A stretch of 64,000 bases of DNA from Terana coerulea (GCA_024811115.1 JAKOGH010000905.1:62001-126000); one strand, 5' to 3'. Shown: positions 9,517 through 21,439, counted from the first letter of the stretch. The notes: generated by a model from the sequence alone, not told the origin. Made by a program: numbers and translations.

Positions 9517-11685
9517 TCATCTTCCTCTTCCTGGTGTGGTAGCGCGTCTGGGTGTCCCTGGAGGCTTCCTTGGTGTTGGAGGTGGCGCGACGGTCAACCG
9601 TCTCTCCGCAGGCACGCCACCGGAGGCATCGTGCGCACGCTGGACTTCCCGCGCAGCTCGCCTTGCGGCATCGCCGACTTGGGTCTGTGGCCGCCCAGCA
9701 TCCACACGGGACATCGCACGGAGCAAGGCTTGAGGGTCGGTCGTCGGCGGAGGACGGGATATGGAAGGTGGTAAATATGACGACAAGGCAGAGGAAGAGT
9801 TGCTTGACGAAAGAAGCGGTTGTATTCGAGAAGTGAGGAAGATGTTCAACAGCGAGAATCGTCGGTCGAGGTCTGATTCCGCCAGTCGAGTAGCCTCGAG
9901 CGTGCAGTGCGCCAGTGAATGTAAACGATCGGCCTGCACACAAATGAATAACAACCCAACGTGTCACAGATACATCACGCACCGTCAATTCGAGCTCTTC
10001 CATCCGTTTGCTCACAGCACTCTTCCTCGAAGCAGTCCCGTCCATAAGACTCCTCGCCATACTGAGACCGTCTCGGCTCCGAAAGTGCTCTGGCAAGTCC
10101 TTCTCGCTGATGTCCCATAACGCGATGTCTTCGGCCGTAGCTGGCCGCTTGCCTTTCGCCTTGGCGGAGGGGAACTCCTTCTTGCGCTCGTCAAGTTCCG
10201 TGAGAACAGCGGAACGAAAGGAGTTGTAGGAGCTGCCAACTTCAACCCACGCCTCGTCTTCCTGCTTCAATCTGCGTACCATGACTTAATTCAACAGGCA
10301 CGGCAAAATATGACATAACTCACGTTTGGATATGGGCATTGAACTTGACCTCTCTTGCCCGATTCCTCACATTTTGCTCGTTCTCCTTCAGCTGCCTGGG
10401 CGCCTCATCATCTCCAGGGTGACTGTACACATTCGTGTCCACCTTCCTCTCTGCTAGCATCCGCACCAAGTCTTCCTCCACTCCCTTCAACAGCCGCATG
10501 TCATCTTCCGATAATCCCGGGGGGTCCTTGCCGGGATTTTTCGAGTTTCGCTGTGATGTTGCGAGTGCATGCCCATTCTGCTCCGTCATCTCGCTCATGG
10601 CACGATGAGAGCACCATATAAGCAGCTGTTGTGCTCGTTGTGGCTCAGGTAGCTCCACATCGATATGCTTGTAGAAGCTTGTATCCCGCACGGACGTATG
10701 CGGCTGGGCTAAGTCTTTGTGAGCAGGTCGGATGACTGGAAAGCCAGGACGGACCAGACTGGACGCACCGATGACTCCCGTATTCTCGTAACTCGAGCTT
10801 ATTCGCTTACCACGGCTCAATGAGCTTTGTCTCCTATGTCCAGTGTCACCGCGCAGATGCTTATTGCGCTGTATTTGAGGCGTTTCTTGAAGAGGGAGAG
10901 GAATGGACATCTCTCGTATGCGGCCGCGCGACGGTTGGGACTGTGAGGATTTCGAACTTGCACCTGAAGGGGGGAAATTGGAAGGCAGGATTGGAATTAG
11001 TGGTAGCTGCCTCAGCCGCACGGGACTTCCGTCTCAGATTATCAGTCTCGGATTGCATCCTCCTGACATCCTCCGACTGTCGAACCTCCTCGTCCACCTC
11101 GGCCACACCCTGAAGAACTGCCCTGCCCTTGCCCTTGCCGCCTACGCCATTAACCATAGGTTCACCATCCGCCCTAAACTTCTTGGAAGGGTGATCTGCA
11201 TGAGCTCCGTTCGAAAGATCACCGTTGGAATAGCTTCGAGAAGTTGGAGTGGGGGGACAGACGAATGCCGTTGAAATGGTTCAACTTGAGCGGGTCGGGA
11301 GTCTTGCGACAGTGGCGGACGCGCGGAGCTAGCGCGTACTATAACGAGCCCACCGGGTTGCTGTTCGCCCAAAACTAAATTATGCAAAGTTGAGTAGGTT
11401 TCACGCGGTATGACACGCGTAAACACGTACGTTTGCGTTTAGCGGAGGCTGACTTTCCTGAGGACTACAATCATAAATAGCCATCGGTAAGTTCAAGATC
11501 AAGAGTGCGAAGAAGCCTCTCACCTCTTTCTTCGCTTTCTTGACGGCCTGTTCCAAAGGATTCCCGTCCTGTGCCCCCTTGCGCTTGGATGTAGGTGGTG
11601 CTGCATGTGAAGGTATCATAGAGTCCTGGAAACCTCCGCCGATGAGTTGAGTCGACGTAGTTGATGTCTGTGAGCCACCATACAT
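9517..11685 (-). CDS. DSN1: Kinetochore protein Dsn1/Mis13 (MIND complex subunit)
   Basis: Exons: 11524-11685, 11431-11464, 10324-11374, 9983-10271, 9517-9933 (about 650 aa). Dsn1 is a subunit of the Mis12/MIND complex that links centromeric chromatin to the microtubule-binding Ndc80 complex. Conserved core: GKRISSSYENTGVI, HTSVRDTSFYKHIDVELPEP, QLLIWCSHRAM, KVDTNVYSHPG, NEQNVRNRAREVKFNAHIQT, then LHSLAHCTLEATRLAESDLD in the last exon. The N-terminus is low-complexity and ends upstream at MYGGSQTS; a predicted coiled-coil stretch (EVDEEVRQSEDVRRMQSET) precedes the core. In exon 3 the frame changes at two G runs on the plus strand (11251-11256, one base short; 10969-10974, one base long). They cancel out, so both ends of the exon are in phase. 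Start and N-terminal frame are less certain than the core. Confidence 0.85.
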
Positions 11686-11860
11686 ATGGGCGGCAAGATT
11701 ACGCCGTGGTCGAGGACAACGATGAGCAGCACGTCGGGGACGGCGAGGAGAACGCGTTCGGACGTCGCGCGCGATGGCGGCACAAATCAAAACGACCACC
11801 GAGCGGAGTTTCGACCATTGTCCCACGGGTCGTGTCAATAAACCTGGTCTCGTGACTAGG

Positions 11861-11959
11861 CCCTAACCCTAAACTCCGGCCCAACACCGTTGCGGTCCGG
11901 CTATAATTGGACAGCCGCCATTGGGCCGGAAAAACCGGCTTTCCGGGCAGCTTATATTT
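11861..11959. promoter_or_regulatory. Shared DSN1 / cytochrome c promoter with telobox and CCAAT boxes
   Basis: Between the divergent DSN1 and cytochrome c genes. CCCTAACCCTAAA (11861-11873) is one and a half telomere-like repeats, a telobox-type element. ATTGG (CCAAT on the minus strand) occurs at 11906-11910 and 11920-11924, consistent with Hap2/3/5-type control usual for respiratory genes. A TATATTT at 11953-11959 lies about 130 bases before the cytochrome c ATG. Element function is inferred from motif and position only. Confidence 0.45.
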
Positions 11960-12087
11960 CGCGAACTTGAATTTCTGGCTGCTCACTCCTTCACCTGCAC
12001 CTGCCCACCTCCGCCTTCTTGTCCTAGACGTTCTGTACATCCTACTATAATCTTTCCTTTCCTCTTCACGACTAGACACTAGACGAT

Positions 12088-12653
12088 ATGCCTTACTCCG
12101 CTGGTAGGTCTTTCGTCGCGTCGGGCAGAGTCAGGCAAGGCTGACGCTACGTCGACGTGCAGGTGACTCTGGCAAGGGTGCTTCCCTCTTCAAGACTCGT
12201 TGCGCTCAGTGCCACACCCTTGGTTCTGGCGATGCCCACAAGGTTGGCCCCAACCTGCACGGGTACGTTTCATGCATCGGTCGATTTGGTCGCGCTTGAG
12301 GCTGAAGCTATGGCTTTTTAGTGTCTTTGGCCGTAAGACCGGCCAGGCTGACGGCTACTCGTACACTGCTGCCAACGTTAGCAAGGGCGTTACATGGGAT
12401 GAGAACACTCTCTTCGAGTACCTTGAGAACCCCAAGAAGGTCCGCATAGTAGCGACTTCTGCTCCTCATGCTGCGAGACTTACGCCACGTCTCCCGTTGC
12501 TTAGTACATTCCTGGCACCAAGATGGCGTTCGCTGGTCTGAAGAAGGACAAGGACCGCAACGACCTCATCACCTACCTCAAGGAGGCCGTACGTGTCACT
12601 TCGTCCTAACTGTTCCGTCGTTGTGCTGATGAAGTCCGCTGTAGACCGCATAA
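12088..12653 (+). CDS. CYC1: Cytochrome c
   Basis: Exons: 12088-12103, 12163-12262, 12322-12439, 12505-12588, 12645-12653; 327 nt, 108 aa. Soluble electron carrier of the mitochondrial intermembrane space, between complex III and cytochrome oxidase. Heme attachment site CAQCH at residues 19-23, [16 protein letters not shown], and the axial methionine in [12 protein letters not shown]; all residues needed for heme binding are present. The last coding exon is only 9 nt (T-A-stop). No frame breaks. Upstream CCAAT boxes fit regulated respiratory expression. Confidence 0.98.
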
Positions 12654-12956
12654 AATCCTCACGGGGAATCTGGACTATATATTATCTTATTATCATACCA
12701 TCCTAGCGTAGTATTAGACCACTGTATATCCTTTCATACACCCCCGTTCACGAGTCGATTCGGTGTGAGGAACCATGCTACTACGCTCGAACTACATACG
12801 TCACTTTGACTGTCTGAATCGGGAAATCTCCCACTCCTATAACATCGCCAAGCAAGTCCGCATGGGTGAGCGCCTGGACTTGTCCGCAGACGCGGTCCGT
12901 TGCCTTGTCCTTCTGCCACCACCTTCATCTCCCCTTCTGAAGAGTTCAACACAACC
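12654..12956. other. Intergenic, cytochrome c to TFIIF-beta
   Basis: 3' flank of cytochrome c and 5' region of the next gene; no feature recognised. Confidence 0.5.
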
Positions 12957-14081
12957 ATGGACGACCATGACGTGGCTGCTGAGGATGAGAAGAAGCCGTT
13001 CGACGCCGAAGGCGGAAATGAGGACGAGGCTCAGCCTGATCCGGATGAAAGTCTTATGATGGAGTCGGGCAACGGTAGAGTGTGGCTAGTGAAGGTATAA
13101 CAGCAGCTAGCATTCGCTTCTCTGTCCTAACAATACCTAGGTTCCTCGCCATCTCATGGAGCTTTGGTCGAGCATCGACGCCGAGGGTATCCATCTAGCC
13201 ACCATACGAGTGTACCATAATGCGAAGTCCGCCGCCGGGAAGTCGCCGCGAATAGTCCTCATGCTGCCTCCGCCAGTCGACAACCCGTCGGAGCCAGGCG
13301 ACGAATACGAATTAGACATGGTGAACGAAGCGGTTGACAACCAGTTTGTCATCGCTGAACGCGAGAAGGAGCCTGGCACCGCGAGTCGCGGACGAACGAC
13401 CATCTTGACTGGGCGAGTGAAGCACGAATGCAACCTCAGGCCTGTCCTTACGGACAAGTACCGTCAACGGCTGAAGATGAGGCAACTGCAGGCGAACCAA
13501 CCGCGGAGGGCTATCAAATATATCGAGGACGAACATCCAGGAGACCGTGGCGCGATCAACAGGCTTACCAGTGGTGTTTCGAACACTACTGGCTTCTCAG
13601 ATCTCATTGTGCGCTCTCCCCTGGTGCTGTGGTGACTAAGACATACTCATCAACTTCTCCAGAGACCCAAGCAAAAGCCACCAAAGGACAGTTCGAGCGC
13701 ATGGCTCGTATGCCTCGCAACCAGCTGCTCGATATGCTCTTTGGGCTGTTCCGCGAGCGCGAGCACTGGGCCGTCAAGATGTTGCGCGAGCGCACGCAGC
13801 AGCCAGAGGCGTATCTCAAAGAGGTCCTCAGCGAGATTGCGTTCATGCACCGGAGTGGCGAGCACAACGGTACATGGGAGCTCATGGCCAACTTCAAGGC
13901 TGAGGGGTCAGTCCCAATATTTACCTGCTCATAATGACCTTTTCTCACACCACTGCAGATCAAAGGAGAGAACGTTCCGATTACCAACTTGGGCGAGGTT
14001 GGCACGAAGATGGAGGAAGAGGAGGAAGATGACGAGGACGACGATGAAGACGAGGATGACGACATGGAGGAGGTTTCATGA
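12957..14081 (+). CDS. TFG2: Transcription initiation factor IIF subunit beta (Rap30/Tfg2)
   Basis: Exons: 12957-13094, 13141-13608, 13665-13910, 13959-14081 (about 324 aa). Subunit of TFIIF, which binds RNA polymerase II and helps load it on promoters. N-terminal dimerisation part starts after an acidic lead (NGRVWLVKVPRHLMELWSS), with GRVKHECNLRPVLTDKYRQR. The C-terminal winged helix is RMARMPRNQLLDMLFGLFRE followed by REHWAVKMLRERTQQPEAYL. The tail is a run of acidic residues. Two junctions are imperfect: the in-frame acceptor at 13664 is the second of two AGs, while the first would give RPKQKPPK with a one-base break; and the good donor at 13907 is out of frame, so the weaker GT at 13911 is used. 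Both could reflect a missing G. Confidence 0.88.
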
Positions 14082-14320
14082 TCGGGCGAAAAGCATTTTC
14101 ATCTTACTTTGATTCATGGACTAATCAACATATGCATACCCAGGTGTATTATATCATTCAACCTGTTCTTACCTCGCAATTGCAATGCAATAGACACTTA
14201 TGACCCATCGCGACTGTCTTGAACACCGCCGGATATTAGACGCTTGTGGCTCTCGTCCTGCTCTCACGACGCCCCTCACCTCCGCCTGCTCGACCGCTGC
14301 GAACTGCACTGTTCACGAGA

Positions 14321-15338
14321 ATGGAGTTGAAAGTGGTGGATTTACTAATACTGGGAGCAGGCTGGACATCCACATTTCTCATCCCGCTTTGCACAGAGCG
14401 TCAGGTCATTTATGTGGCTACCTCGCGGCCCTCCCGCCCCAAGCCCGACACGGTCCCCTTCGAATGGGACGAGAACGAGGAGAACCCCGACCCCGCACCG
14501 TTCGCCGCGCTTCCTCACGCGAAGACGGTGCTGATAACCTTCCCCATCAAAGTGCCGGGTGCGTCTGAGAGGCTCGTGAAGCTCTACGAAAGTACCCATG
14601 AGCACGAGAAGGCTTCGTTCATCCAACTCGGGTCAAGTGGGATTTGGGGCGTAAGTCTGCAAATGCATATGCTCCAGCGCGGCTAAGAGTAGCGATAGGG
14701 AGGACCCACCATTCAACCGGCGAACGTCGACAGTCTGTGGACAGATAGGCACACACCCTTCGACAAGACGAACGCAAGAGCTGCCGCAGAAGAGGAACTG
14801 CTCGCTCTATCCACGCCCACCACGGTCCTGAACCTCTCTGGATTGTGGGGTGGAGCTCGCGCGGTAAAGCATTGGGTGGGCCGTGTCGCTCCCACCAAAG
14901 AGGCATTGAAGAACAAGGTGAGTGAGGGCCCTAGTCTCGGTATGGATGACTGATACCTGAGGTGTACAGGGCAGTATACACATGATTCACGGCGAAGATG
15001 TCGCGCGCGCGATCCTAGCTGTTCATGGTAATTTCGATGCCGCATCCGGCGAACGCTGGCTCTTGACGGATACCAGGGTGTACGATTGGTGGGATCTAGC
15101 CTCGGCATGGGGCATAGAACACGCAACGGCGAGGCCAGGGACCCAGTCGACTACTCAGGACGTAGAGACTGAAAAGGTGGTGGGTAAAGGGCCCCAGCCG
15201 GGATGGGTGAGGGAGTTGATGAGGGAAGAAGGCGTGCGCGCGCTGCCGAGAACTCCAGAACTATTGGGCAGGGTGATGGACAGCAGGGATTTCTGGGATA
15301 CTTTCAAGCTGGAGCCTGTCAGAGGGAGACTAGAGTGA
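14321..15338 (+). CDS. NAD(P)-binding Rossmann-fold protein, epimerase-like (YeeZ type)
   Basis: Exons: 14321-14650, 14699-14917, 14970-15338; 918 nt, 305 aa, no breaks. The N-terminus has a dinucleotide-binding loop, LLILGAGWTSTFLIP. The middle has TVLNLSGLWGGARAVKHWVG, and the C-terminal part IHMIHGEDVARAILAVHGNF, a pattern typical of atypical short-chain dehydrogenase or NAD-dependent epimerase relatives of YeeZ. No classical YxxxK catalytic pair was identified, so the reaction is unknown. Cytosolic by absence of signals. The ATG at 14321 is chosen because the nucleotide-binding strand follows directly. Confidence 0.82.
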
Positions 15339-15430
15339 TGCCATACTCAGGTAGTTTTCTAAGCAAACAGGCGCAGTTAATAGCGTCCCGAAGTATTACA
15401 TCAATCATACAGTATCCCTACAGAAACAGC

Positions 15431-16083
15431 TCAAGCTTCACGAGGTCAACAATCTTTGATATGTGGCCAGAGAAGCGCATATACTCACCTTCGCTATTGT
15501 GAGCCGGGGCCTTGCCCTTCTTCTTTCCAGGCTGCCGCTCATAGACGTTGGGCTCCTCTCTATCCTCGTGAATGTCATGCACAACGGTCGTGCTCTCTTC
15601 TCTCGGCGCACTCGTGCCCTCCCCGCCTGATGGTGATCGCGAATTCGGAGCGATCGTGCGGTCGATGAGCATGTCTGTGACGGCGACGACAGTGTGGATG
15701 CCCATGGTCGCAGTCTGAGCCCGAGTCTGAGTCCGAGGAATCTTCAGAGGACGACTCGTCGAACTGCTTCGGTTTGTGGTATATGCAGCAAACTGCAGTC
15801 TAATTCAGCCATATACGCGTGAAGACGACCCAAAGTACTTACTCTTGGACGACTTCTTCCCAGTACCTTCGTTGTCCACGACATCGTCCCTCCATACTAC
15901 TCGAGGGCCACGCCTGTTCCTGACCCTGGGCCCGCCGCGGAGGTGGAGCGTGCCAACTTCGCCATCACCTCCAGAGCCTGGCGGGAGGCCGTCGTCCTCG
16001 ACAGGCTGCGAGTCTCGCAGCGTGATCGTACGCGAGCCATCTGAGGCAGCAGAGGTCGATGGTCTTCCTGCAAGGCGAGACAT
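15431..16083 (-). CDS. YPI1: Type 1 protein phosphatase inhibitor Ypi1 (PPP1R11 family)
   Basis: Exons: 15843-16083, 15489-15792, 15431-15435. Small regulator that binds and inhibits PP1 catalytic subunit. The family core is unmistakable: RVVWRDDVVDNEGTGKKSSK, continued after a 50-nt intron by ICCIYHKPKQFDESSSED and an Asp/Ser-rich stretch, then HGHPHCRRRHRHAHRPHDRS. The frame then needs a one-base change (around 15640-15690) to continue into EESTTVVHDIHEDREEPNVY and GKKKGKAPAHNSE; read literally it stops at 15575. A 53-nt intron before the last two codons is proposed. The core is certain, the C-terminus less so. Confidence 0.85.
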
Positions 16084-16638
16084 TGGTAGCTAACAGTTGG
16101 GGGTGGGGGTGGAAACTTTCGATTGGGATGAGTGTGCAAGAGAAAGCTGTTCGCGCGCCACCTGCGTGAGTCTTCAGCGTTTGATGAGTCGACAGGCGCT
16201 CCGAAGAGTGTGGAATCCGATTGGATGCGGACGCTGGCGGGGAGACTTCCAGACTTGCCCTGACTTACCTCGGGCTGCCGAACTGAAGGCACTACTCACA
16301 ATGCAGGAGACAGTCTGGCCAAACTGACCAGACGGCGTAGACTATGTCCCGGGAGCGTAGCAAGGGGAGTGACATAAACTTGCTTGTATTCATTGACATG
16401 TTCTGTACACAGACATGGTTGTGTGATAGACGTGCGCACTGTAGCTTAGCTACAGATAAATCCAGATAATAGCTAGTAATACAATTCTATCAGCTACACA
16501 GATTCAATTTTCCAGCCTTCCTGTGGCTGGCGATGCTTCAGCTCCTGGTCGCGGACAGGAGAACATACAAACGAATAAAGAGAAATAATGGGAGCCGAAA
16601 GTGGGTGTCGAACGTCGAATGAAGATCTTGATGTCCGC
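16084..16638. other. Intergenic, YPI1 promoter and chitinase 3' flank
   Basis: No gene seen. The YPI1 5' flank occupies the left part; the AT-rich right part is the chitinase 3' end. Confidence 0.5.
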
Positions 16639-18286
16639 TCAAAGGCGGAAGAAGCGAGAGTTGGCCCGAGGCTCCTTGGTGACATCCGGCGCCGGAGCGG
16701 ACGCAGTCGCCTCGAAGCGTGCCTTGTCGGCGCTGGCAGCGGAGTCGCCAGTCGGGTGCGCCGCGATGGCGAGCTTCGGAACGGAGCTCGTCTGCGGCTT
16801 CGGGACCACGGACGACGCGGGCTTGTGCACGACAGACGAGCTCGCCTTGGCCGTGGACGAGGGCTTGTGTGCAACGGAGGAGCTCGTCTTGGTCGGAGCC
16901 TGGGTCGAAGAGGAGACCGGTCTTGGGGGGCCGCCCAGCTTGGCCGCGGATGCGACGATGGCGGTCTTCACAGCTTTGTCAAACCGGTTGTTGGCTATGA
17001 TAGCGACGGACGTGAGCAAACGGGATGGAAGGACCACGGAGTGTGTACTTACTGTAAGCGGTATCGGCATCCCACATCATGACACCGCCGAAGGACGAGT
17101 ACTTGGATTGAGCATCCGCGGCATACTGCGCGAGAGTAGATGCGCTGACGTAACCAGTACCGGCAGCGTCGGGAGAGCCAGGAGCACCAATGTAGACCTT
17201 GACGTTCTTGTTGAAGGATGTTGTCTTGGCCCAGTTATCCCATGTGGCGAAGTTATACTCCTGTGATACATTTCAGTGCTATGATACTCATGGCCATTCT
17301 CAAAGCACTCACAGAAGGAGCATCAAGGCCGCAGTAGTTGTTGTCTGTATACATGTTTTAGCCGTTGGACCTACCACTGCAGAAAACGACGTACAGAACT
17401 GGACGTAAACAGCGTCGAAGTCCGCTTGATTGAGAGCAGCTCCAATGTAAGCATCAGGGTACGGGCATTGGGGTGCCGCGGTGATGATGTACTTCTTCCC
17501 TGTAGGAGCTGCAAGTGCACGAATCTGGTTGACGAAAGCTGCGTAGTGAGCCGGAGTACCGCTCTCGATGTCAAGATCAAGGCTGAGGATCAAGGTTAAT
17601 AGAGGTTGGAATTCAACAAGAGCAGATGACCTCACCCATCGAGAATCGCGGAACCGAACGGCCTCGTAGAACTGGACCCGCCGAGGAACAAGTTCCAAAT
17701 CTGGGTGGCGAAGGTCTGCGCTTGCGAGTCCGAGGAGAAACCGACTTGACCGGTGCCGCCGCCCAAGCTGAGGGTGATGGCCTTGCCCTTGGCCTGACAG
17801 GACTTGATGTCCGCCTCCATGGCGGTCTGGCAGTTAGCCAGAGCCGTGCCGGAGAAGACAGAGTCGTCCCATTGGTTGCAAGTCTGCGGCGATGTGGGCG
17901 CTTAGCAAATGATGGCTGAAATTACAGCGAGAAAAACTTACGTTGGCGAAATCGATTACCGGGTCGCCACCTGTACCGCGGAAAATGTACAGGAACGAGA
18001 GCGGAATGGTGTCAATCGTGTTGTCCGCACAGTAGAAAGACAGACGCTGCTGAGAGTTCGCGCCATCCTGTCCCCAATAACTTGGCAACCGTGGCCCATT
18101 AGAATGCAGTCGCGAGAAAGGCAGAGCTATGTCTGGACTCACACAGCCAACTATGGGCAGCTAGTAAGTAACGCACTTGGAGATGACACAGTGGAAAGCA
18201 CTCACGTTGTCCTTCCTCGTGATGTCGAAGGCCAGTACGCGGGTCAAAAACCCGAAGCCGAGAGCCAGGAATGCCAGAGAGCGCAT
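16639..18286 (-). CDS. Secreted GH18 class III endochitinase
   Basis: Exons: 18206-18286, 18143-18150, 17942-18080, 17636-17883, 17395-17582, 17313-17344, 17053-17260, 16639-16994; 1260 nt, 419 aa, fully in frame. Hydrolyses chitin in the cell wall or outside. Signal peptide [20 protein letters not shown]; then [29 protein letters not shown], the catalytic DxxDxDxE as DGLDLDIE (the last E is the proton donor; an intron falls between DG and LDLDIE), QCPYPD, and the closing strand GGVMMWDAD. After residue about 300 comes a low-complexity Ser/Lys/Pro tail with repeated SSSVxHKP units; no chitin-binding module or GPI signal. Exon 2 is only 8 nt. An upstream in-frame ATG at 18316 would add 10 residues; the inner ATG gives the better signal peptide. 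Confidence 0.93.
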
Positions 18287-19920
18287 ACCGGAGACGGGGC
18301 TAGCCAAGGACACCATAATGATGGAGGAAGGAGGACTGGAGGAGCACCGGTCGGGTTCCCTGGGGAACTAGCATAGGCACGCAGGGGGCTTTATACTCAC
18401 AACCACGGAGATGATGTCCTCATGCCCGGGAAATTGTGTGCGGCGGGCGGCGACCTTGCACAACATGAGACAGTATCACATTGCCGTCGGCTTCTTGGTC
18501 TGTTTCTTTCCTGAGTGCCCACGCGTGCCGCATACACGAACAACGCCGCACCAGACGAGGAATCACCGCGGGCAGGCAGGGCAGGCCAGACGGCGGAAGA
18601 CATATGACCCGGTCACCGTGCTTCTGCCATACCGACAAGGGCCAGCAGACAATCGTGCAGCGTGCACAACAGGCCCGGAGGGCTGCCACCCTGCCGCGGA
18701 ATTAGCTAACACTTCTCGTTAAGCTCCCTTCCTGCATCGCTGCAGCATGGGGAGACATACATAGCTATCAGCTGATAAGTCATAGACTGAGTATTCCCGA
18801 CGGAGTTCGACGAACTTTGGGGTGGAACCGATTCTCCGGGGTTTTGAGAACTCGGGACCGGTGGCCCTAGACCACGCTTCCCAGCGTCTGAAACCCTAAG
18901 TTGCCCATATGAAGCTGAAAGCACGACAGATATCAGTGTCCGTTCGAAACCGAGGTGGTCAATCGACAAACCTGATGATGCTGATAGAGTCGCAGGAAGG
19001 CTCTAGAAACATGTGAGACGTGTGCAAACACTGCATTTCATCCACGGTGTCTGCGAAAAGATATCGCATACGCTGCGCTGAGAAGGGAGCAACGTATGTT
19101 CATGAAAGCATGCCATACGGTCCAAGCACGTGTGTCCATCTTCTCTGCGGCGCTCAGCCGAATGTGGGTCCGGGCGCTAATTCCAGTGGTAGGTACAGCT
19201 CGCCCTGGTGTGATCCATCCAATCAGCGCCGAGCGGAAGAAATGGAGGGCGCACAGCGCACAATCGACAGGTGAGTTGGTAGGGTCAAATGGCCCACTGT
19301 AAACCACACAGACCACCTGTCGATTATCGGCCAATACGAGGCACCCGACCTTTCCACCTGAAATTCTGCTCAGGGCAGCATTTGAAGCGGCGACACGCCA
19401 CCCTTGACCAATGAAATGCAGACTTGGGGACACCGGTCGTAGTCACCTTCAACTCGGTGCTTTTTGACAAAGGGCATTCGCCATCTAACCGCGCACAATT
19501 TGCGCGATACGAAGGACCCTGTTGCCCAACAAATTAGCAAATAAGCAGCGATAATAAGCGAAGAACATACTGCGCGCTCTCGGAACAAAGAACAGCATGT
19601 ATGTTATTCAACAAGCACATAGATAATTCAGGGAACGACCACACATGCGACGGTCCGGAGACTGTGAGAAATATTCGTATTGTACCGTCAGGAGAATCGC
19701 AAAGCCTGCCGTACATGCTGCTAAAGAACTAGACGTTAGAAGGTTAGCATGACCGACCGTCGTGGGCATCGGGTAGAGGCTTACCGTCCTAAAGCCTTCG
19801 ACCGGTGAGAAAGTCATATCTTCCAGCCAGCAGGCGCTGTCGCCACAGCCGTACTTCCACTATCCGAGGGGTCGGTGGTGACAGTGAAACTGGTGGGGTT
19901 GCCAGGCGTGTCCTCATTGT
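18287..19920. other. 1.6-kb intergenic region
   Basis: Chitinase promoter side on the left, RAI1 3' flank on the right. No open frame with recognisable motif, intron pattern or RNA gene was found; a short non-coding RNA could be missed. Confidence 0.5.
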
Positions 19921-21439
19921 TCACCCCGTTTTGTGTTCGGAATCACTTTCAAGCTCTTCAAGGTACCATCTCGGCAAGAAACCCGTTCGCTCCTCTCCGG
20001 CCTCGACCTCGTCGATCCCGGACACCCCAAAGGCGCTATGCTGACGCCGGCACCAGGCGAGAACTTGACCCGCCATACGCGTTTCGACTGCGCCTCACTT
20101 GAAGCGGATGCGATGTTCGACTTCAGAAAGGACAAGAAACGATGACCCCAGTCCAAGCAGATCGAGGGATCCCACGCGCCGGGTTTTCCCCGTACCAACC
20201 GAGGAAGCTCGATGGTCTTGAATCTCTGGATCGTGGAAAGTTGACCTTGGGGTGTGCGAAAGCCGACTACAATATCCTGATAGACGAGGTTAAGTACCTT
20301 TTCAGACTTGAGACCCGAGACTTACGGGAACACCGAGAAGAAACGATTGAAAGTAAAATTTCAGCAGCTTCCTAAGGACTGCATGAGAGGTGTGAGCCAA
20401 AGACGGCTATATCCACACTTACTTCTCAAATCTCGCTTCGTCTTGGGGCCCCCGTATCATCATAGAGGTCTTTAACTCAACAAGCGTGTCCGTTTTCCCA
20501 GAAAAGCGGCCTACATAGCAATCAGCCTAGGGAGCGGCTCTTCTACTGATTGCGCTTACCTTGCACGCAATCGACTTCGCCGCCAATGACCAGGCGGTCA
20601 TTACCCAGCTTTGTCTTCACGACGGCACACCACTGCACATTCGTGTCCACATCGCCTCCCCAGCCATGCGGATGCTGTGTTTCCGAGCCTCCAGCTTCTC
20701 TGCCTTCTGGCAGTGAAGAAGTGCAGTAAGATTCAAACGAGTAGCCGTAGTAGGACTGTAAACGGTGGTGCGGTGACATGTCCTCTCTGATTGAATGTCA
20801 GAACATATGGACGCGCGAGCGATGGTCTACTCACTTATTGGCAAGTTTTGCGTCTGTGAGATGCTCTTCGAGGTATACCGTTCCATCGACGAACATCACG
20901 TTCAGTTCCCAACCGTCTCGGTCTTCGTACGGGGCAGTTAATATCCTCACTCACAGATAGAAGCAGAGGTCAGTCAAATACGAGATGAATCGATATGTCG
21001 CTCACTTTGTCATGACCCCACGCCAAGAGACGACTGAGACATCTCTCAACCAAGCACGTCCGCTCCCACCACCTGCGTCGACTCGAGAGCGATACTTCGA
21101 TATGGCTCTGAGCAGTCCATCCAGACGACCTCTCTCTTCTGGCCGTTTGATCCATCGCCCATAGCCGTACTTCAGTTCAGCTCGCGGTGGGGGGTCGACG
21201 TAGTACCGCAATGCCGAGTCATTGAATTCGAGGACTCGTTCAGGTGTATACGAGAACGTCAAGAGTGTACTCGGCTGCTGAAATGGTACTAGCGCTGCGG
21301 GTCGAGTCTTGGGCGGGTATGAGAGCGTGTGGCTGTCAGTATCCTCGCTCTCGCTGGACGTTGCTGCGTGTTTCTTGCTTGTATGCTCCGATTCAATTAC
21401 ACCCTCTACCTCGGGAAGTAGCCGCTTGCGTGAAGACAT
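19921..21439 (-). CDS. RAI1: Decapping nuclease Rai1 (DXO/Dom3Z family)
   Basis: Exons: 21006-21439, 20835-20945, 20560-20786, 20423-20510, 20326-20371, 19921-20276 (about 420 aa). Nuclear partner of the 5'-3' exonuclease Rat1; removes faulty or incomplete mRNA caps. Catalytic motifs: VIGGEVDCV (metal-binding E and D), LVELKTS (ExK), KLLKFYFQSFLLGVP and IVVGFRTPQG; N-terminal YYVDPP and GYGRWIKRPEERGRLD. Near the C-terminus a run of four C (20025-20028; G on the coding strand) is one base short: with five the protein continues into GIDEVEAGEERTGFLPRWYL, the expected end. Read literally it runs into a short unrelated tail ending at 19914. Probably a sequence error in an essential-type gene. 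Confidence 0.9.
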
